Shown here: one piece after another, positions 16,239 through 25,643 of the stretch
Position numbering within the stretch: position 1 is the first letter of the stretch
Layout: every line of letters begins with the position of its first letter
From: JABDIY01 sp963803875
GTDB taxonomy: Bacteria; Actinomycetota; Acidimicrobiia; Acidimicrobiales; SZUA-35
Direction: 5' to 3'
NCBI GenBank assembly: GCA_963803875.1
Contig: CAWDOA010000016.1
Span: forward strand, 248,001 to 312,000
DNA: 64,000 nucleotides
Translations under genes and position numbers: made by a program
The notes under the pieces: model-generated
Database searches by the model: none
What the model was told of the DNA's origin: nothing
Seen by the model: only the letters and a program-made list of their open reading frames with translations

Positions 16239-17462
16239 GTGAAACGCGCCACCATTCCGCTCACGATGGTCCTCGTGTCGGCGATGGTGGTGTCCACCTT
16301 TCAACTTTTCGCGCTCGCTGTTCTTGCAGCCGACATCATCGATGAGTTGGGAATCAGCCGAACTCAGTTGGGCTGGCTCGGGGCCGCCAACACCGGGGTG
16401 GGAGCCGTCCTCGCACCATCATTGGGTCGCTTCACAGATTGGATCGGCCCGCAACGGTCCAACGGCCTGGTGTTCCTTCTCAGTGGGATCGGTCTGCTGC
16501 TCACCGGCCTTGCCGATTCGTACTTGTTGCTGGCAGCCGCTTCACTCATCTGCGGCATTCCCCAGGGGTGGAGCAACTCGGCGACCAACAAGCTGATCGC
16601 CGAACGCCTCGGGCCGGCCGAACGAGGCCTCGTGATCGGGTTCAAACAATCGGGAGTTCAGCTGGCCATCTTCCTCGCCGGAGCCGGGATGCCACTTCTG
16701 GCCGATTGGTTCACGTGGCAGACCAGCCTGGTGGGTATCGGGAGTATCTGCATCGTGGCCGGAGTGATCGGATTTGCGGTGCTAGGTCCGGATCCGGAGA
16801 AGCCACAGTCGCAACGCCCAGCCAAGACGGTTGATGCCGCCGGCCCCACCAAACTGCCAACCTTCGTGTTACAGGTTTCGCTCTATGCGCTGCTTCTCGG
16901 CTTGGCGGCTGGTGGTGTCGGCCGATTCTTGCCCCTGTTTGCCAACGAGCGACTGGGCTTGAGCGTGGCGGTGGCCGGATGGATCGTGGCGTTCCAGGGA
17001 ATCGTTGGGATCGTCGCTCGGCTGTGGTGGGGTCGGGCAGCAGAAGCACGCCTGCCTCTCCGAGGATCTCTGTTTGCGATGGCCATCGGCGGAACAACGG
17101 TCTTGGGTGCCCTTCTGATCGCCGAGTCGATCGGAGCGTGGATCTTGGTGCCGGTGGCAATCGTGCAGGCGTTCACGCTGTCAGCGTGGAATGTGGTGGC
17201 CAACCTGGCGATGATCAAGAGTGTGCCCAGCGCGTTGTCGGGACGAGCAACCGGGATCATGATGTTCGCCTTCCTCGCCGGTCTGACGGTCTCCAGTCCC
17301 ACGGTCGGTTGGGTTGTTGATCAGACCAGCAGCTACCGGGTTGCGTGGTCTGGGCTGCTCGTCCTGTGTTTCCTCGGAGCGTTGTCGGTCTCGCGTGATA
17401 TCGGATCGAAGGGTCCTGCCGAATCACTGCCAGACACGTCTCGCGGATCGCTCAGCTCATGA
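16239..17462 (+). CDS. MFS transporter, 12-helix type
   Basis: A 407-residue MFS permease with about 12 helices. Motif A is degenerate (GRFTDWIGPQRSNGLVF). The signature-like helix (GIPQGWSNSATNKLIAER) and GFKQSGVQLAIF resemble the CynX/NNP or oxalate-formate-type carriers rather than drug exporters; the substrate is not known. Start GTG 16239. It ends 6 bp inside the convergent enoyl-CoA hydratase gene. Confidence 0.78.
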   Translation: MKRATIPLTMVLVSAMVVSTFQLFALAVLAADIIDELGISRTQLGWLGAANTGVGAVLAPSLGRFTDWIGPQRSNGLVFLLSGIGLLLTGLADSYLLLAAASLICGIPQGWSNSATNKLIAERLGPAERGLVIGFKQSGVQLAIFLAGAGMPLLADWFTWQTSLVGIGSICIVAGVIGFAVLGPDPEKPQSQRPAKTVDAAGPTKLPTFVLQVSLYALLLGLAAGGVGRFLPLFANERLGLSVAVAGWIVAFQGIVGIVARLWWGRAAEARLPLRGSLFAMAIGGTTVLGALLIAESIGAWILVPVAIVQAFTLSAWNVVANLAMIKSVPSALSGRATGIMMFAFLAGLTVSSPTVGWVVDQTSSYRVAWSGLLVLCFLGALSVSRDIGSKGPAESLPDTSRGSLSS

Positions 17463-18245
17463 CTTCCTGATTCGAGCCAGATACTCGGCCCCTCGCTCTC
17501 TGGACTCTGGATCGTGCAGTGCAGCGACCAGGCTGTCGGCATCGGCCAGGTTTCGCCCTGCCGCTGACATCGATTCCAAAACCGCATTCACGTGGCGTTT
17601 GGTTACCTGAAGGGTGAGAGATGATTTGGCGGCCAGTTCCTCGGCGAGGGCTTCGGCTGCGGGGAGTACCTCATCGGCCGGCACGACCCGATTGAGAAAG
17701 CCGAGCGACCTCGCTTCTTCGGCGCTGAACCGACGGCACGTCAGAACCAGTTCTCGGGTCATCGCCGGGCCGATCTCTCGAACCAATCGGGGGATGCCAC
17801 CCCAGGCCAGAGGGATACCGAGGTCGACTTCGGGGATGCTGAAGTACGTGTCGTCGGCTGCGATTCGGAGGTCGCAGGCACCCGCCAGAACCAGGCCGCC
17901 ACCGATGCAATGCCCTCGGATGGCGGCGATCGTGACGGCTCGCATGCGTTCCATGGCCTCGGCCATTTCCCGTCCGGTGTCCGCAGATTCCCTTGCGGTC
18001 AGACCGCCGGTCGCCAGGTTGTTGCCGAACGAGGACACATCGGCGCCGGCGGAGAAGCTGGTGCCGGCACCCGAGACGATGACCACCTTCACCGTTCGAT
18101 CGGCGTCGAACCACCGTGCCGCGTCGGCAATCTCGATCAGTGTCAGCGTGCTGAGCGGGTTGAGCTTGGAGGGTCGGTTCAGCGTCAATCGCCCGATCGG
18201 TGCATCAACTGAGGCGATAATTGTCTCGAACTCGGCGTTGCTCAT
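17457..18245 (-). CDS. enoyl-CoA hydratase/isomerase family protein
   Basis: A 262-residue crotonase-fold enzyme. The N-terminal LTLNRPSKLNPLS, the oxyanion-hole loop SGAGTSFSAGADVSSF, the second oxyanion glycines IRGHCIGGGLVLAGACDLRIA and the acidic active-site strand FSIPEVDLGIPLAWGG are all present. It could hydrate enoyl-CoA in beta-oxidation or act as an isomerase; the substrate is not readable. ATG start. It stands alone, with a 54-bp gap to the DinB-like gene on the same strand. Confidence 0.85.
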   Translation of the reverse strand: MSNAEFETIIASVDAPIGRLTLNRPSKLNPLSTLTLIEIADAARWFDADRTVKVVIVSGAGTSFSAGADVSSFGNNLATGGLTARESADTGREMAEAMERMRAVTIAAIRGHCIGGGLVLAGACDLRIAADDTYFSIPEVDLGIPLAWGGIPRLVREIGPAMTRELVLTCRRFSAEEARSLGFLNRVVPADEVLPAAEALAEELAAKSSLTLQVTKRHVNAVLESMSAAGRNLADADSLVAALHDPESRERGAEYLARIRKS

Positions 18246-18299
18246 CCGCGAAGACTACGCACTCGGTCCGAACCCCGAGAAAACCGTACCCAGGTTTGG

Positions 18300-18839
18300 C
18301 TATCCCAGTTCGATGATGGCGTAGCCGTCGATCTCGCTGAGCAACTTGGACTCGGGAAGGTCGGGGAGCGCATACCCGAACTGCTCGTTCCGCACCTCAC
18401 CGATCCATTTGCTGTGCTGGTACTCGTGATTGATGATCGCGGTCATCATGATGGTGGCGATCGATCGCAGCTGGGTTGGTGCTTCCACGTGGCCTCGGTT
18501 GATGTTGCCAACCCGGAACTTCACTCGCCGGGCTACATCGGATCGGAAGGTTTCGAGCAGGTGGAGAGGTGGCAGCGGAGCTCGCTCAAGCTCGGGTGTG
18601 GCGCTGTCCATCATTTCATCGAATCGAGGATCGAGCTTTGGTTCGGCAGCTGTGAGGTTGCGAACCAAGAAGTGCGCTACGACCCCTTGGTGACCTAGGT
18701 GCCACCCAATGGCGCTGGAATGGTCGTCGCGCCGCCAGTACACCTCGTCTTCGGTGAGGTCTTTCCACAGGTCGTCGGTGTAGGCGAGTGCTGTGTCGTA
18801 CTCCGCCATCAGGACGCCGAGATTGGGAAGACTCGACAT
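18300..18839 (-). CDS. DinB/YfiT-like putative metalloenzyme
   Basis: A 179-residue four-helix protein of the DinB superfamily. Two metal-ligand motifs of the family are visible: GWHLGHQGVVAHFL in the second helix and INHEYQHSKW in the last, giving the His triad. Actinobacterial members include mycothiol-dependent enzymes (maleylpyruvate isomerase, mycothiol S-transferase), so thiol chemistry is a plausible but unproven role. ATG start; it is 49 bp downstream of the homocysteine methyltransferase gene on the same strand. Confidence 0.75.
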   Translation of the reverse strand: MSSLPNLGVLMAEYDTALAYTDDLWKDLTEDEVYWRRDDHSSAIGWHLGHQGVVAHFLVRNLTAAEPKLDPRFDEMMDSATPELERAPLPPLHLLETFRSDVARRVKFRVGNINRGHVEAPTQLRSIATIMMTAIINHEYQHSKWIGEVRNEQFGYALPDLPESKLLSEIDGYAIIELG

Positions 18840-18888
18840 GTCTACGCCTCCTTGCGGTCGCCGGGACCGGGTTGTCTGCGCACACCGC

Positions 18889-19808
18889 TCATGTCAGGTG
18901 TTCCCGCATGTATTCGATGTGGGCCGGGCCGATACCGCAGCACCCTCCGATGACCTGGACACCCTGTCCAACCCAGGTGCTGGCCACGATGCTGTAGTCC
19001 TCGGGCGTGATGGTTCCGTCGAAATCCAGTGGGGCGGTTGCCAGTCGCCGGTGTGGGCGTAGACCCCGGCGGGCCCATCCCAATGCCGATTCACCACGTC
19101 GATGCAAGCTGAGGTGTACTCGGTTTCGGTGTGCATGATTGCAACGAGTTCAACCTGATCCTGCTGGGCCGCCCAGACCATCGCCTCAGCGAGCGTCTCG
19201 CCGCCGTCGATCAAGACCGGCCCATCGTCACCTGGTTCACAACTCCAGCCCAGCCAGACCGGGAGCCCGGTTGCGACCGCAGCGTCGAGGGCCACGGCTG
19301 CGGAGTCGATCGATCGCATCATCTCCAGAATCATGAGATCTGCTCCGGCCTCGGCCTGGAGTGCCGCTGCCTCGCTCAGGTTCGCAGCCAAGACATCCAG
19401 CGGTGCGAGCGGGCCACCCTGACGAGTCGTGGAGATCGTTCCGGCGACGACCGCATCCGGCTTGGCCGCGGCAGTTCGTGCCGCCAATGCCAATTGGATT
19501 CCCCGACGATTCAAATCGGCCACACTGTGGTCCCAACCGGCCTGGGCCAGTATGTGGCGAGAGGTGGCGAAGTTGTTGGCGATGATCACCTCGGCCCCGG
19601 CATGGAGATAGGCCTCGTGCACCTCCTGGACGATCTCTGGGTTGGTCAGGGCGGCCGCCCCGCACCACGCCCCTTCGACCATGGTGCCGCCTCGTTTCTC
19701 GATTTCGGTTCCGGTTCCGCCATCGATCAGCACCAGCCCACCGGCCGCCAGTTTGGCTCGGAGTCCCTCGATCGCAGTCACAGCAGGATCGTATATCGAT
19801 CGCGCCAC
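18889..19808 (-). CDS. homocysteine S-methyltransferase family protein (frameshifted as sequenced)
   Basis: Transfers a methyl group to homocysteine to give methionine (MmuM/BHMT-type, zinc-dependent). The N-terminus LIDGGTGTEIEKRGG and the barrel core (VIIANNFATSRHILAQAG) are in one frame. The C-terminal zinc motif GGCCGIGPAHIEYM is in another, readable only from after 19107. Adding one G to GGGG at 19031-19034 joins GDWQPP to LDFDGTITPEDYS and gives 306 residues. As written, the shifted frame runs on to 18894 without the metal-binding cysteines and would be inactive. GTG 19808 is the longest start; GTG 19781 is also plausible. Likely sequence error. Confidence 0.8.
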
Positions 19809-19845
19809 GTGTCAGGCGTTCGACCGAGGTCCCTACGCTCGGGGG

Positions 19846-21426
19846 GTGAATCCCGGGGACTCCGAAGCTGACATGCGGGATCGGTTGCTCGCTGTCACGG
19901 CATTCTTGGAAGATGTCGCCGATGGCAAAGGCGTACTTGACCACCTTTCAGCCCAGGAGCGGATTGCCTTTGTGAACGCGGCCGGCGATGTGTTCTGCGC
20001 CGACCCCGACGAGCGGCGCCAGCGGGTCAAGGCCCGCAAGCGGAAACGACGAGCGGCCAAGCTCGCCCGTGATGAGCAGGTCTTGAGCGAGACCGGTATC
20101 CGTCGGCTGCGCGACAAGTCGGTCTTCACAACGCCCAACGTGTTCCCGCCCGAAGGCTTCGAACCGGTTGGGCATGCCGTGGTAGGTGGCGACGCCACTA
20201 CTGCGCCGGGGTCCACCGAGGACCTTCAGCACTGCTACATCTGCAAGGCCAAGTACACCTCGGTTCACCACTTCTATGACCAGTTGTGTCCCGACTGCGG
20301 CGACTTCAACTTCATCAAACGAGGCGAACTCGCTGACCTGAACGGGACGGTAGCTCTGCTCACCGGTGGCCGGGTGAAGATTGGCTATCAGGCCGGCATC
20401 AAGCTGCTTCGGAGTGGCGCAGACCTGATCGTCGCCACCCGCTTTCCTCGGGACGCTGCTGCCCGTTATGCCGCGGAACCCGATTTCGATCGATGGGGCC
20501 ACCGCCTGGAAGTCTTCGGGCTGGATCTTCGCCACACTCCCAGTGTCGAGGCGTTCTGCCACCACGTGTTGACCACCCGGTCCCGCTTGGATTTCATCGT
20601 CAACAACGCCTGCCAGACCGTTCGTCGACCCCCTGGTTTCTATGCCCACATGATGGAGGGGGAGAGGTCTGCATTGGAGACGCTTTCGCCTGAAGTGTTG
20701 GCACTCGTCGGTGCCTACGAGGGTCTGCGGGGGTATCACATGTTGCCCTCGACGGTCGAAGGGTTCGGTGCTGCGGCAATCGAACCGGTGAACGGCGCCA
20801 GCGGTGAATCCTCCCTAGATCTTGCGAGCTCGGCCGAACTATCGCAGGTGCCGCTGCTGGCTGAGGATCTCGATGCCGATCGCGGGCTCTTTCCGATCGG
20901 CCAACTGGATCAGGACCTTCAGCAGGTCGATCTGCGAGATCGAAACTCCTGGCGGCTCCTGCTTCATGAGGTGTCGTCGGTCGAGTTGTTGGAAACCCAG
21001 TTGGTGAACGCCGTGGCACCGTTCGTGATCAATGCCCGGCTCAAACCGCTGATGGAGTCGACTCCAGGAGTCCATAAGCACGTCGTGAACGTGTCGGCGG
21101 TGGAGGGCCAGTTCTATCGCCGATTCAAGACCACGAAACACCCTCACACCAACATGGCAAAGGCGGCGTTGAACATGATGACCCGCACGTCGGCAACTGA
21201 CTATCTCGCATCTGGGATTCACATGAACAGCGTCGACACCGGCTGGGTCAGCGATGAGGATCCAGTTGCGATAGCGGAGCAGAAGACGGCCGAGCACCGG
21301 TTCCATCCACCGCTTGACATCGTCGACGGGGCTGCTCGAATCGTCGATCCGATCATCGATGGCATGAACACGGGCACCCATCTGTGGGGTCAGTTCCTCA
21401 AGGACTATCGATCCACCGACTGGTAG
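19846..21426 (+). CDS. short-chain dehydrogenase fused to an N-terminal zinc-ribbon domain
   Basis: About 526 residues from GTG 19846. The N-terminal ~150 are charged, including a KARKRKRRAAKLARD basic stretch, and end in a two-knuckle zinc-binding motif (CYIC ... CPDC, with HH between). A Rossmann SDR domain follows, with ALLTGGRVKIGYQAGIKLL at the nucleotide site, FIVNNACQTVRR, and a tail with catalytic-type residues FYRRFKTTKHPHTNMAKAALN (Y-x-x-x-K shifted: here K follows with T/H between). The classical TGxxxGIG is changed to TGGRVKIG. The function is unknown; a nucleic-acid or protein-docking zinc domain on a dehydrogenase is unusual. It faces the homocysteine methyltransferase divergently. 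Confidence 0.72.
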   Translation: MNPGDSEADMRDRLLAVTAFLEDVADGKGVLDHLSAQERIAFVNAAGDVFCADPDERRQRVKARKRKRRAAKLARDEQVLSETGIRRLRDKSVFTTPNVFPPEGFEPVGHAVVGGDATTAPGSTEDLQHCYICKAKYTSVHHFYDQLCPDCGDFNFIKRGELADLNGTVALLTGGRVKIGYQAGIKLLRSGADLIVATRFPRDAAARYAAEPDFDRWGHRLEVFGLDLRHTPSVEAFCHHVLTTRSRLDFIVNNACQTVRRPPGFYAHMMEGERSALETLSPEVLALVGAYEGLRGYHMLPSTVEGFGAAAIEPVNGASGESSLDLASSAELSQVPLLAEDLDADRGLFPIGQLDQDLQQVDLRDRNSWRLLLHEVSSVELLETQLVNAVAPFVINARLKPLMESTPGVHKHVVNVSAVEGQFYRRFKTTKHPHTNMAKAALNMMTRTSATDYLASGIHMNSVDTGWVSDEDPVAIAEQKTAEHRFHPPLDIVDGAARIVDPIIDGMNTGTHLWGQFLKDYRSTDW

Positions 21427-21467
21427 TGAAACGGAATGACCAAGTGGGTCAGAGCGTTGCTTCTCCG

Positions 21468-21580
21468 GCACCACATTCGGCCGTTCTTCCGTTTGGACAC
21501 AACACGGGATGTGGTCTCTGAACGGGATTTCGGCGGGATGTGGTCTCTGAACGGGATTTCGGCGGGATGTGGCTCGGGTG
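21468..21580. repeat. intergenic repeat family 2, copy A, with two tandem 29-bp units
   Basis: Between two convergent genes (SDR and fhaA). It begins with ACCACATTCGGCCGTTCTTC, then has two perfect 29-bp copies (21506-21534 and 21535-21563) beginning GGGATGTGGTCTCTGAACGG and ending GATTTCGGC, then a partial third from 21564. The start CCACAT..CCGTTC is the inverse of GAACGG..ATGTGG later, so the element can fold. It matches 57805-57900, which is also between convergent genes. Confidence 0.65.
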
Positions 21581-21591
21581 TGGCCCTCGGG

Positions 21592-22263
21592 TCAGCGACT
21601 GTGGAACGTGAAGCTCGCAGGCCCGACGATGATGGTGTCACCGTCGGTCAGATCGATCTGGGTCTGACCGGCGTCACCTATCCGCCGATCGTTCACCCGA
21701 GTGCCGTTTGTAGACCGGTTGTCGATCACGATCCACTGGTCGTCTTCGGGGATCACCTGGGCATGAAATCGGCTCACGTTGCTTTCGTCGATCACGATGT
21801 CGTTGTCGGGATGACGGCCGATTCGAAGTCCGGCGATGCCCAGATCCACATTCCGACCGTCGGAAAGCACGAGTTCGGCGGCCTGAACAGTGGGGCCATC
21901 ATCGAAGGTTCGCTCGATGGAGAATGTTCCTCTGCGGCGGGTCGGATTCTCGACCAAGTCAACCGACACTGGGCCGGCGAACGTCAGTTGTTCCCGGGCG
22001 ACTACCGACCGGACTTCGTCAATCAGATCCCGGACCATCGATTCGCCCTGGGAAAACATGCGCTCGTGATCTTCCGAAGAGAGCTCGATGAGGAATCGAT
22101 TGGCAACGGTCACCACGCCCTTGACGTTTACTCGGCGGTCTCGGACCGCGACCCGGCGAAGCCGCCGTCCGATTTCCACCGGCTGTAGTCCTGATCCGAA
22201 GGCGCGCGCCATCAGACCCTCCACAAATTCCTCGATCTGACCTTCCATTGCACGCAGAGCCAT
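21592..22263 (-). CDS. fhaA: FHA-domain protein FhaA (DUF3662 + FHA)
   Basis: A phosphothreonine-reading scaffold of the PknB pathway. The N-terminal DUF3662 domain (residues about 1-120: EGQIEEFVEGLMARAFGSG then QPVEIGRRLRR) is followed by a short linker and a C-terminal FHA domain (about 145-223) with the signature GLRIGRHPDNDIVID, SRFHAQV and the NRSTNGTRVND end. The start is taken at ATG 22263; ATG 22245 is also possible and the open frame reaches 22287. Mycobacterial FhaA binds the MviN flippase and phosphorylated partners; this one is divergent from fhaB, an arrangement unlike that in Mycobacterium. Confidence 0.9.
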   Translation of the reverse strand: MALRAMEGQIEEFVEGLMARAFGSGLQPVEIGRRLRRVAVRDRRVNVKGVVTVANRFLIELSSEDHERMFSQGESMVRDLIDEVRSVVAREQLTFAGPVSVDLVENPTRRRGTFSIERTFDDGPTVQAAELVLSDGRNVDLGIAGLRIGRHPDNDIVIDESNVSRFHAQVIPEDDQWIVIDNRSTNGTRVNDRRIGDAGQTQIDLTDGDTIIVGPASFTFHSR

Positions 22264-22453
22264 CGCAGCGGGAATCCTAGGCCACAATCGTGAGCTGCCG
22301 ATAGCAGCCTGAAATCTGCGGGACCCGACCCGGTGCGGCGGTCAGGGCCGTGGGTGCCATCAACACGGACTTTCGATCGGCAAGCTGCGTCGACCGCAAT
22401 CGACAGAGGGAGCGGAGCCCGTTGCTGGTGAGGAACAACTACGCTTCTGTTCA

Positions 22454-22894
22454 GTGTCCGACGCCGTACTCACCGTCCTTCGCCTCGGGTTCTTGGCGCT
22501 CCTGTGGGTCTTCTTCCTTCGCATTGCCAGCGTCGTCTGGACTTCGGCTTCCCCCGTTTCGGCTGCAACGGCTGAGCCACGGGCCCGGAAGCTCCGGAAA
22601 TCATCCAACCATTCCAACGTGGTCATACTCGAGCCGGTGGAACACGCAGGCCTCGTGTATCCGGTGCTCAATCAGCTCACGATTGGTCGCTCGGCGTCGT
22701 GTGATGTGACGCTCGACGACACCTTTGTCTCCTCCCAGCACGCCAGGATCGCCAAGACCGACGATGGAATTGTCGTCTCCGATCTCGGATCGACCAACGG
22801 CACCTATGTGAATCGCGAGAAGGTGACAACTCCCATCCATGTCGCCAGCGGCGCTCGTGTGCAGGTGGGCAGCACTGTGATGGAGGTTCGCTGA
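22454..22894 (+). CDS. fhaB: FHA-domain membrane protein FhaB
   Basis: A 146-residue protein with an N-terminal membrane helix (LTVLRLGFLALLWVFFLRI), a short linker and a C-terminal FHA domain with NQLTIGRSASCDVTL, SSQHARIAK and SDLGSTNGTYVN, which binds phospho-threonine peptides. GTG start. Its stop overlaps the pstP start by one base (TGATG), so the two are coupled. The role by homology is to recruit phosphorylated division or cell-wall proteins to the membrane. Confidence 0.9.
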   Translation: MSDAVLTVLRLGFLALLWVFFLRIASVVWTSASPVSAATAEPRARKLRKSSNHSNVVILEPVEHAGLVYPVLNQLTIGRSASCDVTLDDTFVSSQHARIAKTDDGIVVSDLGSTNGTYVNREKVTTPIHVASGARVQVGSTVMEVR

Positions 22895-24289
22895 TGAGGT
22901 TCGACGTCGGCACCGCGACGGATCAAGGAATGGTCCGCGACACCAACCAGGATCGTTTCTTGGTACACGGCAACCTTGTTGCTGTCGCCGATGGCATGGG
23001 TGGTCACGCTGGCGGTGAACTGGCGGCTGAAACCGCGGTCGACGACTTGCGCGAGCTTCCCCACCATTGCGGATGCCAAGGACCTTGTGGCCGGAATCCA
23101 TCACGCCAACCGTGAGGTTCTCGGTGCCGCCGAGCAAACCGGAATGACCAACATGGGCACAACGTTGGTCGCTGCGCTCATCCAGCCTGAACGTCGGTCC
23201 GTGGTTGTTGCGAATGTTGGTGACAGTCGTGCCTACTTCATGAGTCGTGGCGAACTCGACCAGATCACCAAGGATCACTCCTTGGTCGAAGACCTGATTC
23301 GTGCCGGCAAGATCAGTGAAGAAGAAGCTCGCGACCATCCGCACCGAAACGTGGTGACGCGAGTGCTGGGGCTGGGTGAAGACCCGGAGGTCGACACATT
23401 CGAACTCGCCGTCGGCGCCAACGACATGTTTCTCCTCGCCAGCGACGGGTTGTTCAATGAGGTCGATCGCCACGCTCTCGCCACAATTCTCGCCAATGTT
23501 GACGACCTCGATGAGGCGGCAGTTCGGTTGGTCGAACGAGCCAACCAGAATGGCGGCAACGACAACATCACCGTGGTCATTGCCCGAGTTCGCGATGATC
23601 AACCCGTCGCCGCTGCGCCCGCCAGTGCGACCGAGATCCTCAACGATGCTGGTGGCGAAGTGGCGTCCGCAACCTCTGACACCGGCGATCCTGAGAGCAG
23701 TCTCCACGAGGCGGTCGAATCGATTCTCGGCGATCAAACCGCATTGCGAGATGCGACGTCGATCTCCAGCATCGACACGTTGGGCGACACTGTTTTGGGC
23801 GACACTGTTTCCGACGGCGAAGGCTCGGACAGCACTATCTCGGACGCGGTGCCTGCCATGTCTGAGGTGGGAGACGCTGAGCCAATCTCGGCGTCGATCG
23901 TTGCTCCCGAGAGCGAAGCGACCGCTGTTGGTCGCACCACCGAGGAATTCCCGATCGTTCCGGCCCGCCGTCGAAATCGGGTGAGAGCGTTCGTCTTCGC
24001 CATCTGCGTGATGGCACTGCTCGGCCTTGGCATCGGGGGTCTGGTGGGCTACGGGCGAAATGCATGGTTTGTCGAGACGGTCGGCAACGAGGTGGTTATC
24101 CACCAGGGCCGTCCGGGCGGTGTGTTGTTCATAGAGCCGCAGGCGGTTCAGCCGACCGGCATCGATATCAATGATCTCAATCCCGGATCGCGGAGTCGGG
24201 TGAACGAAACGCCGGTGTTCTCCTCGCTCGCCGAAGCCGAGGAGTTCGTGGATCAGCTAGAGCTCTCCTCACTCCGCGCCTCGGAGTAG
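22894..24289 (+). CDS. pstP: Ser/Thr protein phosphatase PstP (PP2C; frameshifted as sequenced)
   Basis: A membrane-anchored PP2C phosphatase that reverses PknB phosphorylation. The first 57 residues (RDTNQDRFLVHG and VADGMGGHAGGELAAE, with metal aspartates) are in one frame. The rest (NVGDSRAYFM, DHSLVEDLIRAGKISEEE, LASDGLFNEV, NGGNDNITVVIAR) is in another. Removing one C from CCCC at 23059-23062 fuses DDLRELP to TIADAKDL and gives 464 residues. After the phosphatase come an acidic linker, a TM helix (FVFAICVMALLGLGIGGLVGYG) and about 80 extracellular residues. Most likely a sequence error, since the rest of the cluster is intact. Confidence 0.9.
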
Positions 24290-24296
24290 GTACCCG

Positions 24297-25643
24297 GTGG
24301 CGTTCTTTTCTGTAACCGGACCAGTCGGTGTTCACAATCGGCCCCGGACCACAGAACTCGGATTTCTCGTCGGCGCGGCGGCGCTCACGTCCGCGGCGTT
24401 CGCCCTCGCCGCGTTTGCGAACCGCAGCGACACACCTCCGGCTGTGCTCCCATTCCTGGGGTTGGTTCTGTTGCTTCTGGGATCGGCCCATGTGATCGTT
24501 CGCCGCCTAGCTCCAGACGCCGAGCCGACGCTTCTCCCCATCGTCGGCCTGCTCAATGGTCTCGGCTATGTGATGATCGCCCGTCTCGATGAGAGCTTGG
24601 CTGCAAGACAGGCGGTTTGGACCCTGGTTGGTCTCGCAGCTTTCACCGCAACCCTGGTTCTGGTTCCAAGTATTCGTCGGCTCGGTGAGTACCGCTACCT
24701 GTTGGCACTGGCCGGGTTGACGTTGCTGCTGCTGCCGTTGATCCCCTACCTCGGCGTGTCGATCCGAGGGGCGCGGATCTGGATCTCGGCTGGCTTCTTC
24801 ACGATCCAACCGGGCGAATTCGCCAAAGTCGTCCTCACCATGTTCTTGGCTGGGTACCTGATCGACAAGAGGGAACTGCTCACCGTCAGTACCCGGCGGT
24901 TCGCCGGGATTCATCTGCCCGACATCCGCCACTTCGCGCCGCTGCTCGTCGCCCTCGGCATCGCCATCCTGGTAATGGTGGCCGAGCGCGACCTGGGATC
25001 ATCACTTCTGTTCTTCACCCTCTTCGTTGTAATGATCTATCTGGCCACCTCTCGGATTGCGTATGTGCTCACCGGTCTGGTGTTCTTCGCCATCGGATCG
25101 GCAATCGCCTACCAGTCCTTCGGCCATGTTCGGCGGCGGATCAGCGCCTGGTTGTTCACATTCGACGATCCGAACGACACCGGCTTCCAGGTTGCCGAAG
25201 CGGCCTTTGCCATGGCGGACGGTGGGCTCTTTGGAACCGGCATCGGCGAAGGCACACCCACGGTGATTCCGGTCGCGAGCACCGACATGATATTTGCTGC
25301 TATCGGTGAGGAGCTGGGGCTGCTCGGTACGGCTGGAGTACTGACTGCGTTCTTGCTCTTCATCGGCGCCGGCTTCCGGGTTGCGATCGAGGCGGTAGAT
25401 CCGTTCGAGAAGTTGGTCGCCGGCGGTCTTACCGCGCTGCTCGGATTTCAAGTGTTCGTGATCGCAGGTGGAGTGGTACGACTGTTGCCACTCACCGGAG
25501 TCACCCTGCCCTTTGTCAGCTACGGGGGCTCGTCACTGGTGGCCAACTACATGATCCTTGCGGTTCTCATCCGGATATCCGACTCGGCACGGGCCGATCG
25601 GGCCGTCGGCGGCACCGACCACACCACCCTCGGTGTGCTGTGA
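24297..25643 (+). CDS. rodA: FtsW/RodA/SpoVE-family peptidoglycan polymerase
   Basis: A 448-residue integral membrane SEDS glycosyltransferase that polymerises lipid II, paired with the PBP encoded next. About ten helices. SEDS signature stretches are visible: QPGEFAKVVLTMFLAGYL, the D-containing AERDLGSSLLFF, GEELGLLGTAG and the LPFVSYGGSSLVANY end. GTG start 24297, 7 bp after pstP. Its stop overlaps the pbpA start by 4 bp. By synteny with mycobacteria this is the RodA member rather than FtsW; sequence alone does not separate them. Confidence 0.9.
   Translation: MAFFSVTGPVGVHNRPRTTELGFLVGAAALTSAAFALAAFANRSDTPPAVLPFLGLVLLLLGSAHVIVRRLAPDAEPTLLPIVGLLNGLGYVMIARLDESLAARQAVWTLVGLAAFTATLVLVPSIRRLGEYRYLLALAGLTLLLLPLIPYLGVSIRGARIWISAGFFTIQPGEFAKVVLTMFLAGYLIDKRELLTVSTRRFAGIHLPDIRHFAPLLVALGIAILVMVAERDLGSSLLFFTLFVVMIYLATSRIAYVLTGLVFFAIGSAIAYQSFGHVRRRISAWLFTFDDPNDTGFQVAEAAFAMADGGLFGTGIGEGTPTVIPVASTDMIFAAIGEELGLLGTAGVLTAFLLFIGAGFRVAIEAVDPFEKLVAGGLTALLGFQVFVIAGGVVRLLPLTGVTLPFVSYGGSSLVANYMILAVLIRISDSARADRAVGGTDHTTLGVL

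Noticed and set aside
22601..24103. 500-residue open frame antisense to fhaB/pstP
   Set aside because: It mirrors a GC-rich coding region; the opposite strand has conserved FHA and PP2C motifs, the antisense translation none.
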